DNA of 64,000 bases from an uncultured Clostridia bacterium (GCA_947589355.1 CANPZC010000009.1:25509-89508); one strand, 5' to 3'; positions 9,193-20,073 are shown, counted from the stretch's first letter. Notes: generated by a model from the sequence alone, not told the origin. Translations and numbers: made by a program.

Positions 9193-9650
9193 TAAGATAA
9201 ATCAGAATTTGCGCTTGCGGAGCAGCGAAAACTTCACATACAACACGGCGTTCCAGAATGGAACGCGGAAAGAGCGCAGGGTTCTTCTCAAAGGGAACGC
9301 CCAGCTATTAGAAGCAAGATAACTAGAAGCAAGAGGCAAGAATTTGCTTTTTACAGTTTAGCACAAAGTTTTCAAAATGCTCGTCTTGCCTCTTGCCTCT
9401 ATCTGAACCGCAGGAGTGGCAAGTTTGAGCGAAGACAGAAAAAACTTTTCTTACTTCTAACTTCTCACCTCTAACCTCTAATAGCGGCGCGCACGTTGTG
9501 TTTGTGGGGCTCTGCCGGCGGTCGCTTGCGAACGCTACGACCCATGCAAGCCTTTTGAAAAAGGCTTGACCGAAAACTTTTAGTTTCTTGACAGGATTTT
9601 AAAATATGCGGCGTAAGCCGCTCCTTAACTCTAAACTATTCATTATTCAC
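9193..9650 (+). repeat. Multi-hairpin interspersed element, copy A (interrupted)
   Basis: This stretch fills the gene-free gap between convergent genes. It starts with the terminal motif at 9193-9210 that also bounds copy C, has hairpin GCGTTCC/GGAACGC at 9248-9266, then the first arm of the GGGAACGCCC hairpin (9293-9302). There the family sequence breaks off for about 175 bp and resumes near 9485 with the GTGCGC..GGGGCTC region and the AAGCC/GGCTT hairpin (9547-9568) and CTTGACAGG. A tail with AAAATATGCGGCGTAAGCCGC also recurs at 20158-20178. The boundaries are approximate. Confidence 0.75.
9329..9396. repeat. 12-bp inverted repeat inside the insertion in copy A
   Basis: GCAAGAGGCAAG (9329-9340) and CTTGCCTCTTGC (9385-9396) are perfect inverted repeats around a 44-nt loop. 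They lie inside the segment that interrupts copy A. Further on, CTTCTAACTTCTCACCTCTAA (9451-9471 region) is a short pyrimidine-rich direct-repeat tract. Confidence 0.65.
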
Positions 9651-9719
9651 CACACTTGACCGCCTGCTTTGCAGCCGTCCAAGTGCAGAAGAACCCTCTT
9701 CGAGGCTTCTTCCCATTCA

Positions 9720-10388
9720 CTAATTCTGTTCCATTCCCTCTCTGTCACTTCTTATTAAGGTTATCTCGCCTTTTTCCATTTCATGAACGGTATCGCACAG
9801 AATATCAATATCCTCCGCTGAGTGTGAAGCTATCAGTATCGTTTTACCCTTTGCTTTCAGATCCAGCAGATACTTTCTCATATCCCCTACGCCGTCTTTG
9901 TCAAGCCCGTTGAACGGCTCGTCAAGTATAAGCAGCTTTGGGTCTTCCATTATCGCCTGCGCGAGCCCCAGCCTTTGCCTCATGCCCAGCGAATACTTCT
10001 TCACGCTTCTGCGCAGGTCAGGGTCAAGACCTACCTGTTTCATCGTGTTTCGTATATCTTCGGTTTTTATTTTATTGTTCAGACCTGCCAGCAGCTTTAA
10101 ATTTCTCAGTCCGCTGTAGCCGGGTATAAAGCCGGGAGTTTCTATTATAAGTCCCACATCGGGCGGAAAGTCAACATCGTCGCCAACTGTCTTGCCGTCT
10201 ACCTTTATACTGCCTGCGGTTGTATGTATAAAGCCGCATATGCACTTCATCAGCATGGTCTTGCCGCTGCCGTTTCTTCCTATAAGACCGTGGATAAGTC
10301 CCTCTTCAAAGCTTACGCTCACGTTTTTGAGTATCGGCGTTTTCTTCAGCGTAAGGCTCACGTTATCAACAACTATTATATCAGACAT
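9720..10388 (-). CDS. ABC transporter ATP-binding protein
   Basis: 222 residues, a single nucleotide-binding domain. Walker A is GRNGSGKT (about 36-43), the signature is SLGMRQRLGLAQ, Walker B is LLILDEPFNGL, and the switch His is in IASHSAEDI. The short length and sequence fit ABC-2 type exporters of the CcmA/BcrA class. The gene lies 17 bp downstream of a membrane permease gene on the same strand, so the two form one transporter. The cargo (peptide, lantibiotic or drug) cannot be told from sequence. Confidence 0.88.
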   Translation of the reverse strand: MSDIIVVDNVSLTLKKTPILKNVSVSFEEGLIHGLIGRNGSGKTMLMKCICGFIHTTAGSIKVDGKTVGDDVDFPPDVGLIIETPGFIPGYSGLRNLKLLAGLNNKIKTEDIRNTMKQVGLDPDLRRSVKKYSLGMRQRLGLAQAIMEDPKLLILDEPFNGLDKDGVGDMRKYLLDLKAKGKTILIASHSAEDIDILCDTVHEMEKGEITLIRSDREGMEQN

Positions 10389-10405
10389 TTTCTCCGCCTC
10401 CTTTG

Positions 10406-11266
10406 TCAGTCTATATCCTGTACCGATTCAAAGTCTGTGAACGAAAGCGCTATAAGGCTTACAAATATAAGCCCGACCGGCACAAGCAAAAAGTAAAGCA
10501 CAGTCTTCCACATATCGAACACCGGTTCTCTGAAATACTTAGTATAATGAAGATATATTATAGTGTGCGACATAGGAAGCACCCACTTTGCCGAAACATT
10601 TGCATAATTGAGCGCGCAGCCGAACGCTATCACAGCACCCGATGACAAAAGACCCATTATCTTTACTTTTAGGCAGTTGAACATCAGCATTATAAGCGCA
10701 AGTATCAGCAGATAGCACATTATAAGCAGATAGCTTACCACGGCAGTTTTTACGGGCGGCAGCTGATTATAAAGCTTTTCGGTTATAAGGCAGTTTGCAA
10801 ACGTGCCTGCCTTGTCGGGGAACATATCGCCGTACTGCGTTACGGGAACGCTCCATTCATTCGCCCAGCTGCAATTTGGCAGCACAGGCAGTACCGCGCC
10901 CACAAACAGCGCGCCAACATAAGTAAATATCGCCATTACCGAGAAAAGCACCTGACCCAGCAGCCAGTTCGTTCTGCCCGTTCTCTGGAGGAAAAACAGT
11001 GTGTTGCCGTCGGTTCTTGGAAAGTCCGAAATAAGCGTCAGAAACACTGCCGGCACTATAGCGATTATCATATCACTGTTGGCTACCGCTATAAAAGGCT
11101 CAATAACGCCCAGCGGCTTGCCTACCTCTTTCGCTATACCTTTCAGTGGGGTTACGATATAGTCAAATATAAATATTATCATTACGCCGAATATTATCAT
11201 TCTGGGGTTGGTTATCCACTTGACATACTCTGTTCTCGCGGTGCTCCATATCTTTCTGAAACTCAA
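10406..11266 (-). CDS. ABC-2 type transporter permease
   Basis: 286 residues with six predicted membrane segments (for example MIIFGVMIIFIFDYIV, VVSYLLIMCYLLILALIML and TVLYFLLVPVGLIFVSLIAL). It has a large loop between segments 1 and 2 and another with PVLPNCSWANEWSV. It is first in a two-gene operon with the ATPase at 9720-10388. No closer family was recognised. Confidence 0.75.
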   Translation of the reverse strand: MSFRKIWSTARTEYVKWITNPRMIIFGVMIIFIFDYIVTPLKGIAKEVGKPLGVIEPFIAVANSDMIIAIVPAVFLTLISDFPRTDGNTLFFLQRTGRTNWLLGQVLFSVMAIFTYVGALFVGAVLPVLPNCSWANEWSVPVTQYGDMFPDKAGTFANCLITEKLYNQLPPVKTAVVSYLLIMCYLLILALIMLMFNCLKVKIMGLLSSGAVIAFGCALNYANVSAKWVLPMSHTIIYLHYTKYFREPVFDMWKTVLYFLLVPVGLIFVSLIALSFTDFESVQDID

Positions 11267-11429
11267 TGCCTCTCGCCTCCCTGTCGGTTATCTAGGTAAT
11301 TTCTGTCATATATTATATAATATTTTTATGGAAAAGTCAAGCGTAATTTGGCAAAAAGTAAGCAGTTCCGACAGAATTTTTACATTAACTGTAAAAGTGA
11401 GAAACTGCGAAGATATTGTTATTTTATTT

Positions 11430-11864
11430 ATATGCGCTTACGCGCCGCGCAGGAGCGCGCTCACCGCCCCAACTTCCTACTTCTCTCCCCTGTTTTTCCT
11501 CTCCATCAAATCCTCGCCCACCCTCTCTTGCCGCTGGAAGAATATTCTGCCAGTCACCTCTCTTTTGGGCGGTTAGTGGGTAGGGATATTTATAGATTTA
11601 TTTTATATGATTTTTTCACATTGAACGGCGTTCCAGAATGGAACGCGGAAAGAGAGATATGGCTTCTCATTAGGGAACGCCCTCTCTTGCAGGGCGTTCC
11701 CTCTTTCAAAATAGTCCACAGGACTATTTTGAAATTCACCCTTTGCGGAGCGCCTGCCGTATGGGAATTTCGCCGTCTGCGGACGGCGACGGGGGGGTTC
11801 ACCCCTCGACCCCGCAAGCCTTTTGAAAAAGGCTTGACCGAAAACTTTTCCTTTCTTGACAGGA
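11430..11864 (+). repeat. Multi-hairpin interspersed element, copy B
   Basis: The 600-bp gap between the ABC permease and the chemotaxis operon is mostly this element. In order: TGCGCTTACGCGCCGCGC with GGAGCGCG; a GCTGGAAGAATATTCTGCCAG palindrome near 11535; GCGTTCC/GGAACGC (11628-11646); AGGGAACGCCC/GGGCGTTCCCT (11672-11702); a 14-bp stem around AAAATAGTCC/GGACTATTTT (11704-11734); a CGCCGTC/GACGGCG hairpin; and CAAGCC/GGCTTG (11815-11836) followed by CTTTCTTGACAGG. It is the inverted counterpart of copy D and abuts the stop codon of the cheW-like gene. Confidence 0.8.
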
Positions 11865-11866
11865 AC

Positions 11867-12409
11867 TTACTTTTTCTTCCTCAGCCTATACTTTGCCGCG
11901 GCGTGAAAGCTGCCCGACGTGAGCGAATACATAAGCTTGGGGCTCAATACATAGCACAGACTGCCGCCCGTGCGCCGAAACATTCCCTTGACATACCGTG
12001 TATATGCTTCATCGTTTATCTTTTCGGCAGGGGTAACGGCATCAACAGGCGTTACTCTCATCTTTACCGCCTCGTCTACCAGTATGCCGACTTTCATTCC
12101 GTCCTCCTGCGTTACCACTATACATCTTCTGTCCATATCATCTTTCGGCGGCATGCCAAAACGCACGCGGGCATCTATAACAGGCACGGTATCTTCATCT
12201 ACCTTTGTAAAACCCAGCACATAGTCGGGAAACTCCGGCACAGAATAAATATTCCCTGCCTGACAGAGCTTTACGACATTTTCAAACGGTATGGCAAAGT
12301 CTTTTCCGCCGACTTTCGTCATCAGCATATTTGTCGTTTCAACGGTCTGCTGCTGCTCGTCATCGTCGTCAAAGTCCATAAAATTGTTTACTATTTCTAT
12401 GTTACCCAT
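11867..12409 (-). CDS. CheW-like chemotaxis coupling protein with acidic N-terminal extension
   Basis: 180 residues. One CheW domain (about 30-160), recognisable from FAIPFENVVKLCQAGNIYSVPEFPDYVLGFT and VPVIDARVRFG. The first 25 residues are acidic (MDFDDDDEQQQ) and the C-terminus is very basic (KYRLRKKK). The protein should couple receptors to CheA or compete with the second CheW in the same operon. It is last in the operon, 3 bp after cheB. The typical 'G..N.RG..IPV' is altered to GFTKVDEDTVPV, so this paralogue has diverged. Confidence 0.8.
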   Translation of the reverse strand: MGNIEIVNNFMDFDDDDEQQQTVETTNMLMTKVGGKDFAIPFENVVKLCQAGNIYSVPEFPDYVLGFTKVDEDTVPVIDARVRFGMPPKDDMDRRCIVVTQEDGMKVGILVDEAVKMRVTPVDAVTPAEKINDEAYTRYVKGMFRRTGGSLCYVLSPKLMYSLTSGSFHAAAKYRLRKKK

Positions 12410-12412
12410 ATA

Positions 12413-13453
12413 TTACTCCTTTATCTTGCGCAGAAGCGTTTCGGCAATGCTGTCAAGCTGCACCTGCTTGCAAGCCGCGCCTTTTTCAAGCGCCACCTTA
12501 GGCATACCGTACACAACGCAGCTTTCCTCATCCTGCACTACGGTATATCCGCCTGCATCTTTTATCATTTTAAGACCATTCGCACCGTCGCTGCCCATAC
12601 CTGTAAGCAGCACCGCTAAGGCATTTTTCTTGCCGCACGCCGCAACGCTTTCAAACATAACGTCTACCGACGGGCAATGCCCCGAAACCTTTTTGCCTGC
12701 CAGCGATGTGATAAAATACCCGTTCTCATCTTTAAATACTTTCAGATGCCTTTTGCCTGCCGCTATTGCAACGCTGCCGTTATGCAGATACTCTCCGTGC
12801 TTAGCTTCCATTATATCAAGCTCGGGGAACTGTTGGCGAAGTCTTTGCGCATATATAGCGGTAAAGTTTTCGGGCATATGCACAACTACCACCACGGGCG
12901 GCGTATCAGCATTAAATCCGCAAAGTATCCTCGGCACTGCTTCTGTCGCGCCCGTAGAGCCGCCTATGGCTATTATCCTGCTGTTTTTTGCCGTTTTAAG
13001 AGGGTTTCTGTGCATAACGTTATACACAACGCTCCCTGCTCTTACGGTGGTAGCCGCGTTTGCAGATTTTATCCGCACAATAAGCTCCGATGCAAATGCG
13101 TTTAGCTCATCGCTGCTGGTGATATGCGGTTTACATACATAGTCTACCGCGCCTGCCTCAAGCGCTGCAAAGGCGTTGAGCGGCGTTGAAGAACATATCA
13201 CCACAGGCAGAGGAAACTGCGGTATAAGCTGCTCTAAAAAACGTATACCGTTCATTTTGGGCATTTCAATATCCAGTACCATAACGTCCGGCTTATATTC
13301 AATTATCTTGTCTCGCGCTTCATAAGGGTCGCCTGCCGTGGCGATAACTTCTATTCTGTCGTCGTGGCTTATAAGCTTTGCCGCCACTTCACGGAACAGT
13401 TGTGAATCGTCCACCAGCAGCACTCTTATCTTGCTGCTCTTGCTGCCGTTCAT
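12413..13453 (-). CDS. cheB: Chemotaxis protein-glutamate methylesterase CheB
   Basis: About 346 residues. A receiver domain comes first (VLLVDDSQLFR, phospho-acceptor Asp in VMVLDIEMPKMNG) and a methylesterase domain second. The catalytic triad is visible: Ser in IGGSTGATEAV, His in VVHMPENFT, Asp in LTGMGSDGANG. It removes methyl groups from receptor glutamates when phosphorylated by CheA. The start at 13453 follows AAGGAG by 7 nt; longer in-frame options would run into cheR. It lies 25 bp after cheR. Confidence 0.93.
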   Translation of the reverse strand: MNGSKSSKIRVLLVDDSQLFREVAAKLISHDDRIEVIATAGDPYEARDKIIEYKPDVMVLDIEMPKMNGIRFLEQLIPQFPLPVVICSSTPLNAFAALEAGAVDYVCKPHITSSDELNAFASELIVRIKSANAATTVRAGSVVYNVMHRNPLKTAKNSRIIAIGGSTGATEAVPRILCGFNADTPPVVVVVHMPENFTAIYAQRLRQQFPELDIMEAKHGEYLHNGSVAIAAGKRHLKVFKDENGYFITSLAGKKVSGHCPSVDVMFESVAACGKKNALAVLLTGMGSDGANGLKMIKDAGGYTVVQDEESCVVYGMPKVALEKGAACKQVQLDSIAETLLRKIKE

Positions 13454-13478
13454 GATATTCTCCTTGTATGTTTCAAGA

Positions 13479-14279
13479 TCACGGTTTTCTGTAGATGGCA
13501 GGGCGCACCCTGTCAAAGTTCTTGTTATTTATAAATTCTGTATGACCTATATACAAAAACGCATCATGGTTCATGTTTTCATAAAATCTCTGGCAGAGCC
13601 TTTCTGTGGTGGGCTCGTCAAAGTATATCATAACGTTTCGGCAAAGTATCAGGTCAAATGTCTTTTTGAAAGCTATAGGTTCCATAAGATTATGATACCT
13701 GAAAACAACTTCCTGCCGTATTCTCGGCACCACCTGATACGAGCCGTCTTTCAGCCTTGTAAAATACTTATCCTGCCACGCTTTGGGCAGCTCTTTTACA
13801 GACTCTGCGGTAAACACGCCGCGTTTTGCAATATCCAGAGCATTCAGCGATATATCGGTAGCCAGTATCTTGCAGTCCCACGCCGATTTTCGGAAACCGA
13901 AGTAGTCGTCAATAAACATCGCAACGTTGTAAGGCTCGTTGCCGTATGAGCAGCCTGCGCTCCATATACACAGCTGTCTTGTGGTGTTCTCCCTCTCCAT
14001 TTTGGGCAGAAAGTATTTCACCAAATGATCGAAATGATCAGACTCACGGTTAAAATATGTATGGTTGGTAGTCAGCTTGTTTATTATGTTAGCTATCTCC
14101 ATTCCCGATTTATCGCTGAACGCGGCATCGAGAAAGTCGCCGAAGCTTTTATAGCCGTTCTGCTCAACATAATATGCCAGCCTGTATTCCACCAGCTGCT
14201 GTTTGTTTATAAGGTCTATGCCGTACTTTGACTTGATAAACGTCGTAAGTCTCAAAAAATCCTGAGGGCTTATTTCCAT
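13479..14279 (-). CDS. cheR: Chemotaxis receptor methyltransferase CheR
   Basis: 266 residues with an N-terminal helical CheR_N part (MEISPQDFLRLTTFIKSKYG) and a SAM-binding domain: IWSAGCSYGNEPYNVAM binds S-adenosylmethionine, with ILATDISLNALDIAKRG and DLILCRNVMIYFD following. It methylates receptor glutamates and is paired with CheB for adaptation. It lies between cheW and cheB in the operon. Confidence 0.93.
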   Translation of the reverse strand: MEISPQDFLRLTTFIKSKYGIDLINKQQLVEYRLAYYVEQNGYKSFGDFLDAAFSDKSGMEIANIINKLTTNHTYFNRESDHFDHLVKYFLPKMERENTTRQLCIWSAGCSYGNEPYNVAMFIDDYFGFRKSAWDCKILATDISLNALDIAKRGVFTAESVKELPKAWQDKYFTRLKDGSYQVVPRIRQEVVFRYHNLMEPIAFKKTFDLILCRNVMIYFDEPTTERLCQRFYENMNHDAFLYIGHTEFINNKNFDRVRPAIYRKP

Positions 14280-14299
14280 ACCGCTTCTCTCCTTGCCTG

Positions 14300-14725
14300 T
14301 CAGTCTTCCGCAATTTCTTCGGGTCTTATAAGTTTATAAAGCCCGTCGCCCGTGTTTACCACCGCGCTTACAAAGCCTTTTTTGCCGGGCGTGCCGCTTA
14401 TACAGCTGTTTGAAACATCTATAACATCGCCAACGCTCTGCACTATAAGCCCCAGCGAGCTGCCCTTTATCTCGTAAACTATTATGCAGCTGTGCCTGTC
14501 GTACTCGTCGCACTCGCCGTAAAACCGCATAGCCGTATCTATAACGGGTATAGCCTTGCCGCGCAGATTTATCAGCCCTTTTATATAGTCGGGCAGCATA
14601 GGCACAAAGGTTATCTCGGGTATCTCTATAATATTCGTAACAATTGATATGTCTATAGCATAATCATCATCGCCGCAGCTGAAAGTAAGCAGGCGTATAT
14701 TCTCATTTTCAGAGGTATTTTGCAC
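14300..14725 (-). CDS. cheW: Chemotaxis coupling protein CheW
   Basis: 141 residues, a single CheW domain. The standard block PDYIKGLINLRGKAIPVIDT (about 45-64) is intact, unlike the divergent CheW-like protein at the end of the operon. It links chemoreceptors to CheA. It lies 15 bp after cheA and 20 bp before cheR. Confidence 0.9.
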   Translation of the reverse strand: MQNTSENENIRLLTFSCGDDDYAIDISIVTNIIEIPEITFVPMLPDYIKGLINLRGKAIPVIDTAMRFYGECDEYDRHSCIIVYEIKGSSLGLIVQSVGDVIDVSNSCISGTPGKKGFVSAVVNTGDGLYKLIRPEEIAED

Positions 14726-14740
14726 CGTTACCGCCCCTTT

Positions 14741-16762
14741 CTATTTACCGAAAACTTTGTTTATAATGCAGCCGACGTCCGCTATCAGCGTCATACTGCC
14801 GTCTGCAAGTATAGAGCAGCCCGAAAGCCCGTTCTCATTAAGGTTATACTGACCGAGTATAGGCGAAAACGGCTTGGTAACTATCTGCTGCTCACCTATA
14901 AGCGAATCTGCAAACAGGCACACTCTCTTGTGTTCTTCTTCGCAGAATATCATTATGCCCTCATCTAAGCTGCCCACTTGGCTTTCAACACCGAAATACT
15001 GCGGCAGGCTTATAACGGGGTAGCACTTGCCGCGTATCATTATAAGCTGCGTGCCGTCTGTATCGTAAACAACATTTTGCATATCCGCCTTGAATATCTC
15101 TTTTACCGAAGATATAGGCACCGAGAGATCCATACAGCCGACTGCCACCTGCATAACGTCGTTTATTGAAAGCGAGAGCGGTATTTTTATAATGAACTTG
15201 CTGCCCACGCCCAGCTCGGATTCAACTATCAGCTTGCCGCCTATCTTTTCAAGATTTTGGTTCACAACGTCCATTCCCACACCTCTGCCGGAATAGTTGG
15301 TGACCTGCTCGTTAGTTGAAAAACCTGCTTTCATTATAAGCCCCAAAGCTTCCTGCTTGGTGTACTCCGACTCTGGCTTTTTAAGTATGCCTTTCTTTTT
15401 GGCTTTTGCAAGTATGGCGTTGTGATCCATACCTGCGCCGTTGTCTTCAACGGTAATTATTACCTCGCTGGAACTATTCTCGGCAGAAAGAGTAACAGTA
15501 GGTTTTTCGGTCTTGCCCTTTTGCTTGCGCACTTCGGGGGCTTCAATGCCGTGGTCTACAGCGTTCCTTACAAGGTGCATCAAGGGGTCGTTGAGTATAT
15601 CCACCACCGACTTGTCAACTTCTGTCTCCTGACCTACAAACACCAGCTCAACACCCTTGCCTAGGTTCTCGTTCATGTCTCGCACTACCCTGTTCATTTT
15701 ACTGAACGCATTTGCAACGGGTACCATTCTTATCGACATGACCACGTCTTGCAGTTCGTCTGTCAGCTTTTTCAGATTTCTCGCCGATGTGCTGAAGCGG
15801 TCGAGCGATGCCATATAAGGCTTTAAGTCAGGGCTTGAAATTACCGCGGATTCTGTTATAACTATCTCGCCCACAAGGTCTAGCAGCGTATCAAGCTTGG
15901 CAAGGCTTACAGACATCATGCCGCCGCCCCTCTCAGAGGAGGACTTTTTCTTTTCTGCCGCGCCCTGCTGTTTTGTGGGCTGAGGGGCAGGCTGTTCGGG
16001 CTGAGGCTCGGGCTTGGGGGCTTCTTTAGGCTTTTCCACCCACTCTACAGAGTCAACATCTATAGCTTTTTTCGCGGTGTTTACTACAGCGTCCTTGTCG
16101 TCTGTTATAAGTTTAAGGTACAGACCGTTTGCCGTAATTATATCGTTTGCGTTGTCCGCGTTTATGTCAAGGGGTATGGTCTTTGTTACCTCGCACACCT
16201 TGCCCAGCGAGCGCATAAGCAGCATTGCCCTTACCGCAGGCATAGCGCAGGTCTCGGCGTACTTAACTTTCAGCGTTAGTATGTCGTCGCCCTCGTCGTC
16301 GGTAAAAATATCCTCCTGCGGCAGAGCGCTTTTTATCTGCTGTCCGTCAGCTGACTTCATAACATCGGCATAGGCGCGAATTTTGGCTATCTGCTGAGTA
16401 AAATCGGTAAGCTCGGCAGATTCATCGCCCAGAATATCTATCTCACTTTTCATGCTGTCGGAAGCCTGAAAAACAAGGTCGAACAGTATCTTCTTGTCGT
16501 AAGCTATATCGGGCTTATCTCTTATTATAGAGAACAGATCCTCGGCTGCGTGCGCCAGCTTTTGCAGGTTCGTAAGACCCATCATCGAGGAAGAGCCCTT
16601 TACCGTGTGCATTATCCTGAATATCTCCGCAACGTCGTCGGGGGCAATGGTATCCTCTTTTTCGGTGCGCATAAGTATCTCATCGAGCTGCTCTAAAAGC
16701 TGCTGTTCCTCGTATATATACACATCGAGCATCTGCTCTAAGCTCTCGTCAAATTTCGGCAA
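14741..16762 (-). CDS. cheA: Chemotaxis histidine kinase CheA
   Basis: 673 residues in the usual order: Hpt domain with phosphorylated His in MHTVKGSSSMMG (about 50), a response-regulator-binding P2-like part, a Gln/Pro/Lys linker (PKPEPQPEQPAPQPTKQQG), dimerisation helices, an ATPase domain (HLVRNAVDHGIEAP, EDNGAGMD, SGRGVGMDVV) and a C-terminal CheW-like domain. The start is TTG at 16762, with AGAGGTGA 6 nt upstream; the nearby ATG is out of frame. First gene of the operon. No flagellar, receptor or cheY gene is present in the window. Confidence 0.93.
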   Translation of the reverse strand: MPKFDESLEQMLDVYIYEEQQLLEQLDEILMRTEKEDTIAPDDVAEIFRIMHTVKGSSSMMGLTNLQKLAHAAEDLFSIIRDKPDIAYDKKILFDLVFQASDSMKSEIDILGDESAELTDFTQQIAKIRAYADVMKSADGQQIKSALPQEDIFTDDEGDDILTLKVKYAETCAMPAVRAMLLMRSLGKVCEVTKTIPLDINADNANDIITANGLYLKLITDDKDAVVNTAKKAIDVDSVEWVEKPKEAPKPEPQPEQPAPQPTKQQGAAEKKKSSSERGGGMMSVSLAKLDTLLDLVGEIVITESAVISSPDLKPYMASLDRFSTSARNLKKLTDELQDVVMSIRMVPVANAFSKMNRVVRDMNENLGKGVELVFVGQETEVDKSVVDILNDPLMHLVRNAVDHGIEAPEVRKQKGKTEKPTVTLSAENSSSEVIITVEDNGAGMDHNAILAKAKKKGILKKPESEYTKQEALGLIMKAGFSTNEQVTNYSGRGVGMDVVNQNLEKIGGKLIVESELGVGSKFIIKIPLSLSINDVMQVAVGCMDLSVPISSVKEIFKADMQNVVYDTDGTQLIMIRGKCYPVISLPQYFGVESQVGSLDEGIMIFCEEEHKRVCLFADSLIGEQQIVTKPFSPILGQYNLNENGLSGCSILADGSMTLIADVGCIINKVFGK

Positions 16763-16803
16763 GACATATCACCTCTCGCAAATCTTTTATATAAAAGTAT
16801 TTC

Positions 16804-17202
16804 TAAGATAAATCAGAATTTTTCAGTGAGTGCGTTTAACCTCACAAGTTGTAATCCCTGTCAAAAAACTAAAAGTTTTCGATCGACCCTTTTTCAAAAG
16901 GGTCGCAGGGCGTGGGGCAGAGCCCCACAAACACAACGTGCGCTCTGCAAGAGGTGAATTAGAAAACAGTTCAGTGAACTGTTTTCTAAGAGGAGAGGCT
17001 CTGCAAGAGAGAGCCTCTCCTTTGAGAAGATATCGCTCTCTTTCCGCGTTCCATTATGGAACGCCGTACAATATGAAAAATTCATAACAAGTAAAATGCA
17101 CCAAAGATTAGCACACTCTAAATGAAAAGATAACTAAACTAAAGTGGGACGGTGAGCAGCTCCGCAGGCTTGCGCGTAAGCGCTAAATTATGATTTATCT
17201 TA
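16804..17202 (-). repeat. Multi-hairpin interspersed element, copy C, with terminal inverted repeats
   Basis: 399 bp in the divergent gap between cheA and the D,D-carboxypeptidase gene. The ends are inverted repeats of 18 bp with two mismatches or fewer: TAAGATAAATCAGAATTT (16804-16821) and AAATTATGATTTATCTTA (17185-17202). Inside, in minus orientation relative to copies A and B: CGACCC/GGGTCG (16884-16905), GTGGGGC/GCCCCAC, AGAAAACAGTTC/GAACTGTTTTCT (16961-16987), GGAGAGGCTC/GAGCCTCTCC (16992-17020) and GCGTTCC/GGAACGC (17046-17064). No target duplication was evident. Confidence 0.85.
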
Positions 17203-17384
17203 AAAAATTAAATACCTAATATAATTATAACAAAAAACACAGCGTTTTTCTATTAGCATTTTACATTATTTATTTCGCCGCAGATAGTCATTCTGCACAA
17301 TAATTAAGTAAATGTTAAGATATTCATCACATAATTCTTAATATAAGTATGCTAAAATATATTTGAAAAGTCTGAAAGGAATGT

Positions 17385-18344
17385 ATGTATAACATGAAAA
17401 AACTAAGGAAAATAATACTCCCCGTGCTGGGTGTGCTGTTGGCGGCGGCGCTGTTTACGCTGTCGGCTGTGCTTGCCGTAAAAATATACAACGACCACAA
17501 GCGCGCAAAAGAATTTGAAGCTTTGCCTGCTGCGGTACTTCACGGCTATGAAGCACCTGCGGTCGACTACGGCGCAGAAGCTTTGCAGTATTTTGTATAT
17601 GACCTGACCGATAATGAATATGTAAGCATATGCGGCAGGCAAAAGGTGATATACCCTGCCAGCACCACAAAGCTGCTTACTGCTTTGGTCGCGCTTGAAT
17701 ATCTTGAACCCGATGAAGTTGTAACGGCAGGCGATGAAGCCGACTTTATAGAATACGGCTCTTCAATAGCTTACATACAGAAAGATATGCGGCTTTCTGT
17801 TGAGATGCTTATCGAGGGTATGCTGCTGCCCTCGGGCAATGATGCGGCGTATGTGCTGGCGGCTGCGGCAGGCAGAAAGATAGCAGGCAGCGACAACATT
17901 GACAGCAAACAGGCAGTCGGGTTCTTTGTTGACGAGATGAATGTGTTCGCGAAGAAAAACGGCTTGTGCGGCTCAAATTTCGTAACGCCCGACGGTTACT
18001 GCGGCAGCGAGCATTACTCAACGCTGGAAGATATGATGCTTATCTCAAAAATGGCAAGCGAGAATGAAATTATACGCAAATATGCGGCTATGGAAAGCGA
18101 CTATGTTACCTACGCCAGCGGAGAGACCAACACATGGAAAAACACCAACGAATGTCTTGATAAGTCTTCAAAATATTACAACGAGCATATAACGGGGCTG
18201 AAAACGGGTTCTCTTGACGAATACAACAACTTTATCGCTATATACGAAAGCGGCGGCAAAGAGTATCTTATAGGTGTGTTCGGTCTTGAAGACAAGGAGC
18301 AGAGATTTGCCGATGTTAATACAATTTCTGCCAAATTGCAATAA
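17385..18344 (+). CDS. D-alanyl-D-alanine carboxypeptidase (peptidase S11, penicillin-binding protein)
   Basis: 319 residues with an N-terminal membrane segment (IILPVLGVLLAAALFTLSAV). The three active-site motifs of serine D,D-peptidases are present: SxxK in PASTTKLLTALVALE, SxN as LPSGNDAAYVLA and KTG in TGLKTGSLDEY. It trims the terminal D-Ala from peptidoglycan stem peptides outside the membrane. GAAAGGA lies 4 nt before the ATG at 17385; the ATG at 17394 is an alternative. There is no C-terminal amphipathic anchor, so the N-terminal segment is the likely anchor. Confidence 0.9.
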   Translation: MYNMKKLRKIILPVLGVLLAAALFTLSAVLAVKIYNDHKRAKEFEALPAAVLHGYEAPAVDYGAEALQYFVYDLTDNEYVSICGRQKVIYPASTTKLLTALVALEYLEPDEVVTAGDEADFIEYGSSIAYIQKDMRLSVEMLIEGMLLPSGNDAAYVLAAAAGRKIAGSDNIDSKQAVGFFVDEMNVFAKKNGLCGSNFVTPDGYCGSEHYSTLEDMMLISKMASENEIIRKYAAMESDYVTYASGETNTWKNTNECLDKSSKYYNEHITGLKTGSLDEYNNFIAIYESGGKEYLIGVFGLEDKEQRFADVNTISAKLQ

Positions 18345-18458
18345 TAAAGGGTTATTCTTCATCTGTTTAAATAGATAGGGTGATAAACGGGAAAAAGTTC
18401 TTGTACAATATGCTTGACGGGCGTTGAAAAATTGTTTTTTTCTTATTGAAAAAGGATA

Positions 18459-20023
<1,565 letters not shown>

Positions 20024-20038
20024 ACAAAGGCATACTAA

Positions 20039-20073
20039 AAGAGCAGTGGGATATCCGCTGCTCTTGTTTTTTA
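20039..20073 (+). terminator. Terminator of guaB
   Basis: GAGCAGTGG/CCGCTGCTC around GATAT (20041-20063) followed by TTGTTTTTTATT. Confidence 0.8.

Noticed and set aside
11348..12619. 423-codon plus-strand frame spanning repeat copy B and the cheW-like gene
   Set aside because: It runs through the hairpin repeat and antisense to cheW-like and cheB; no ribosome site or domain.
16763..17384. Protein-coding potential in the cheA to carboxypeptidase gap
   Set aside because: Short open frames there are produced by the hairpin palindromes of repeat copy C and lack ribosome sites.
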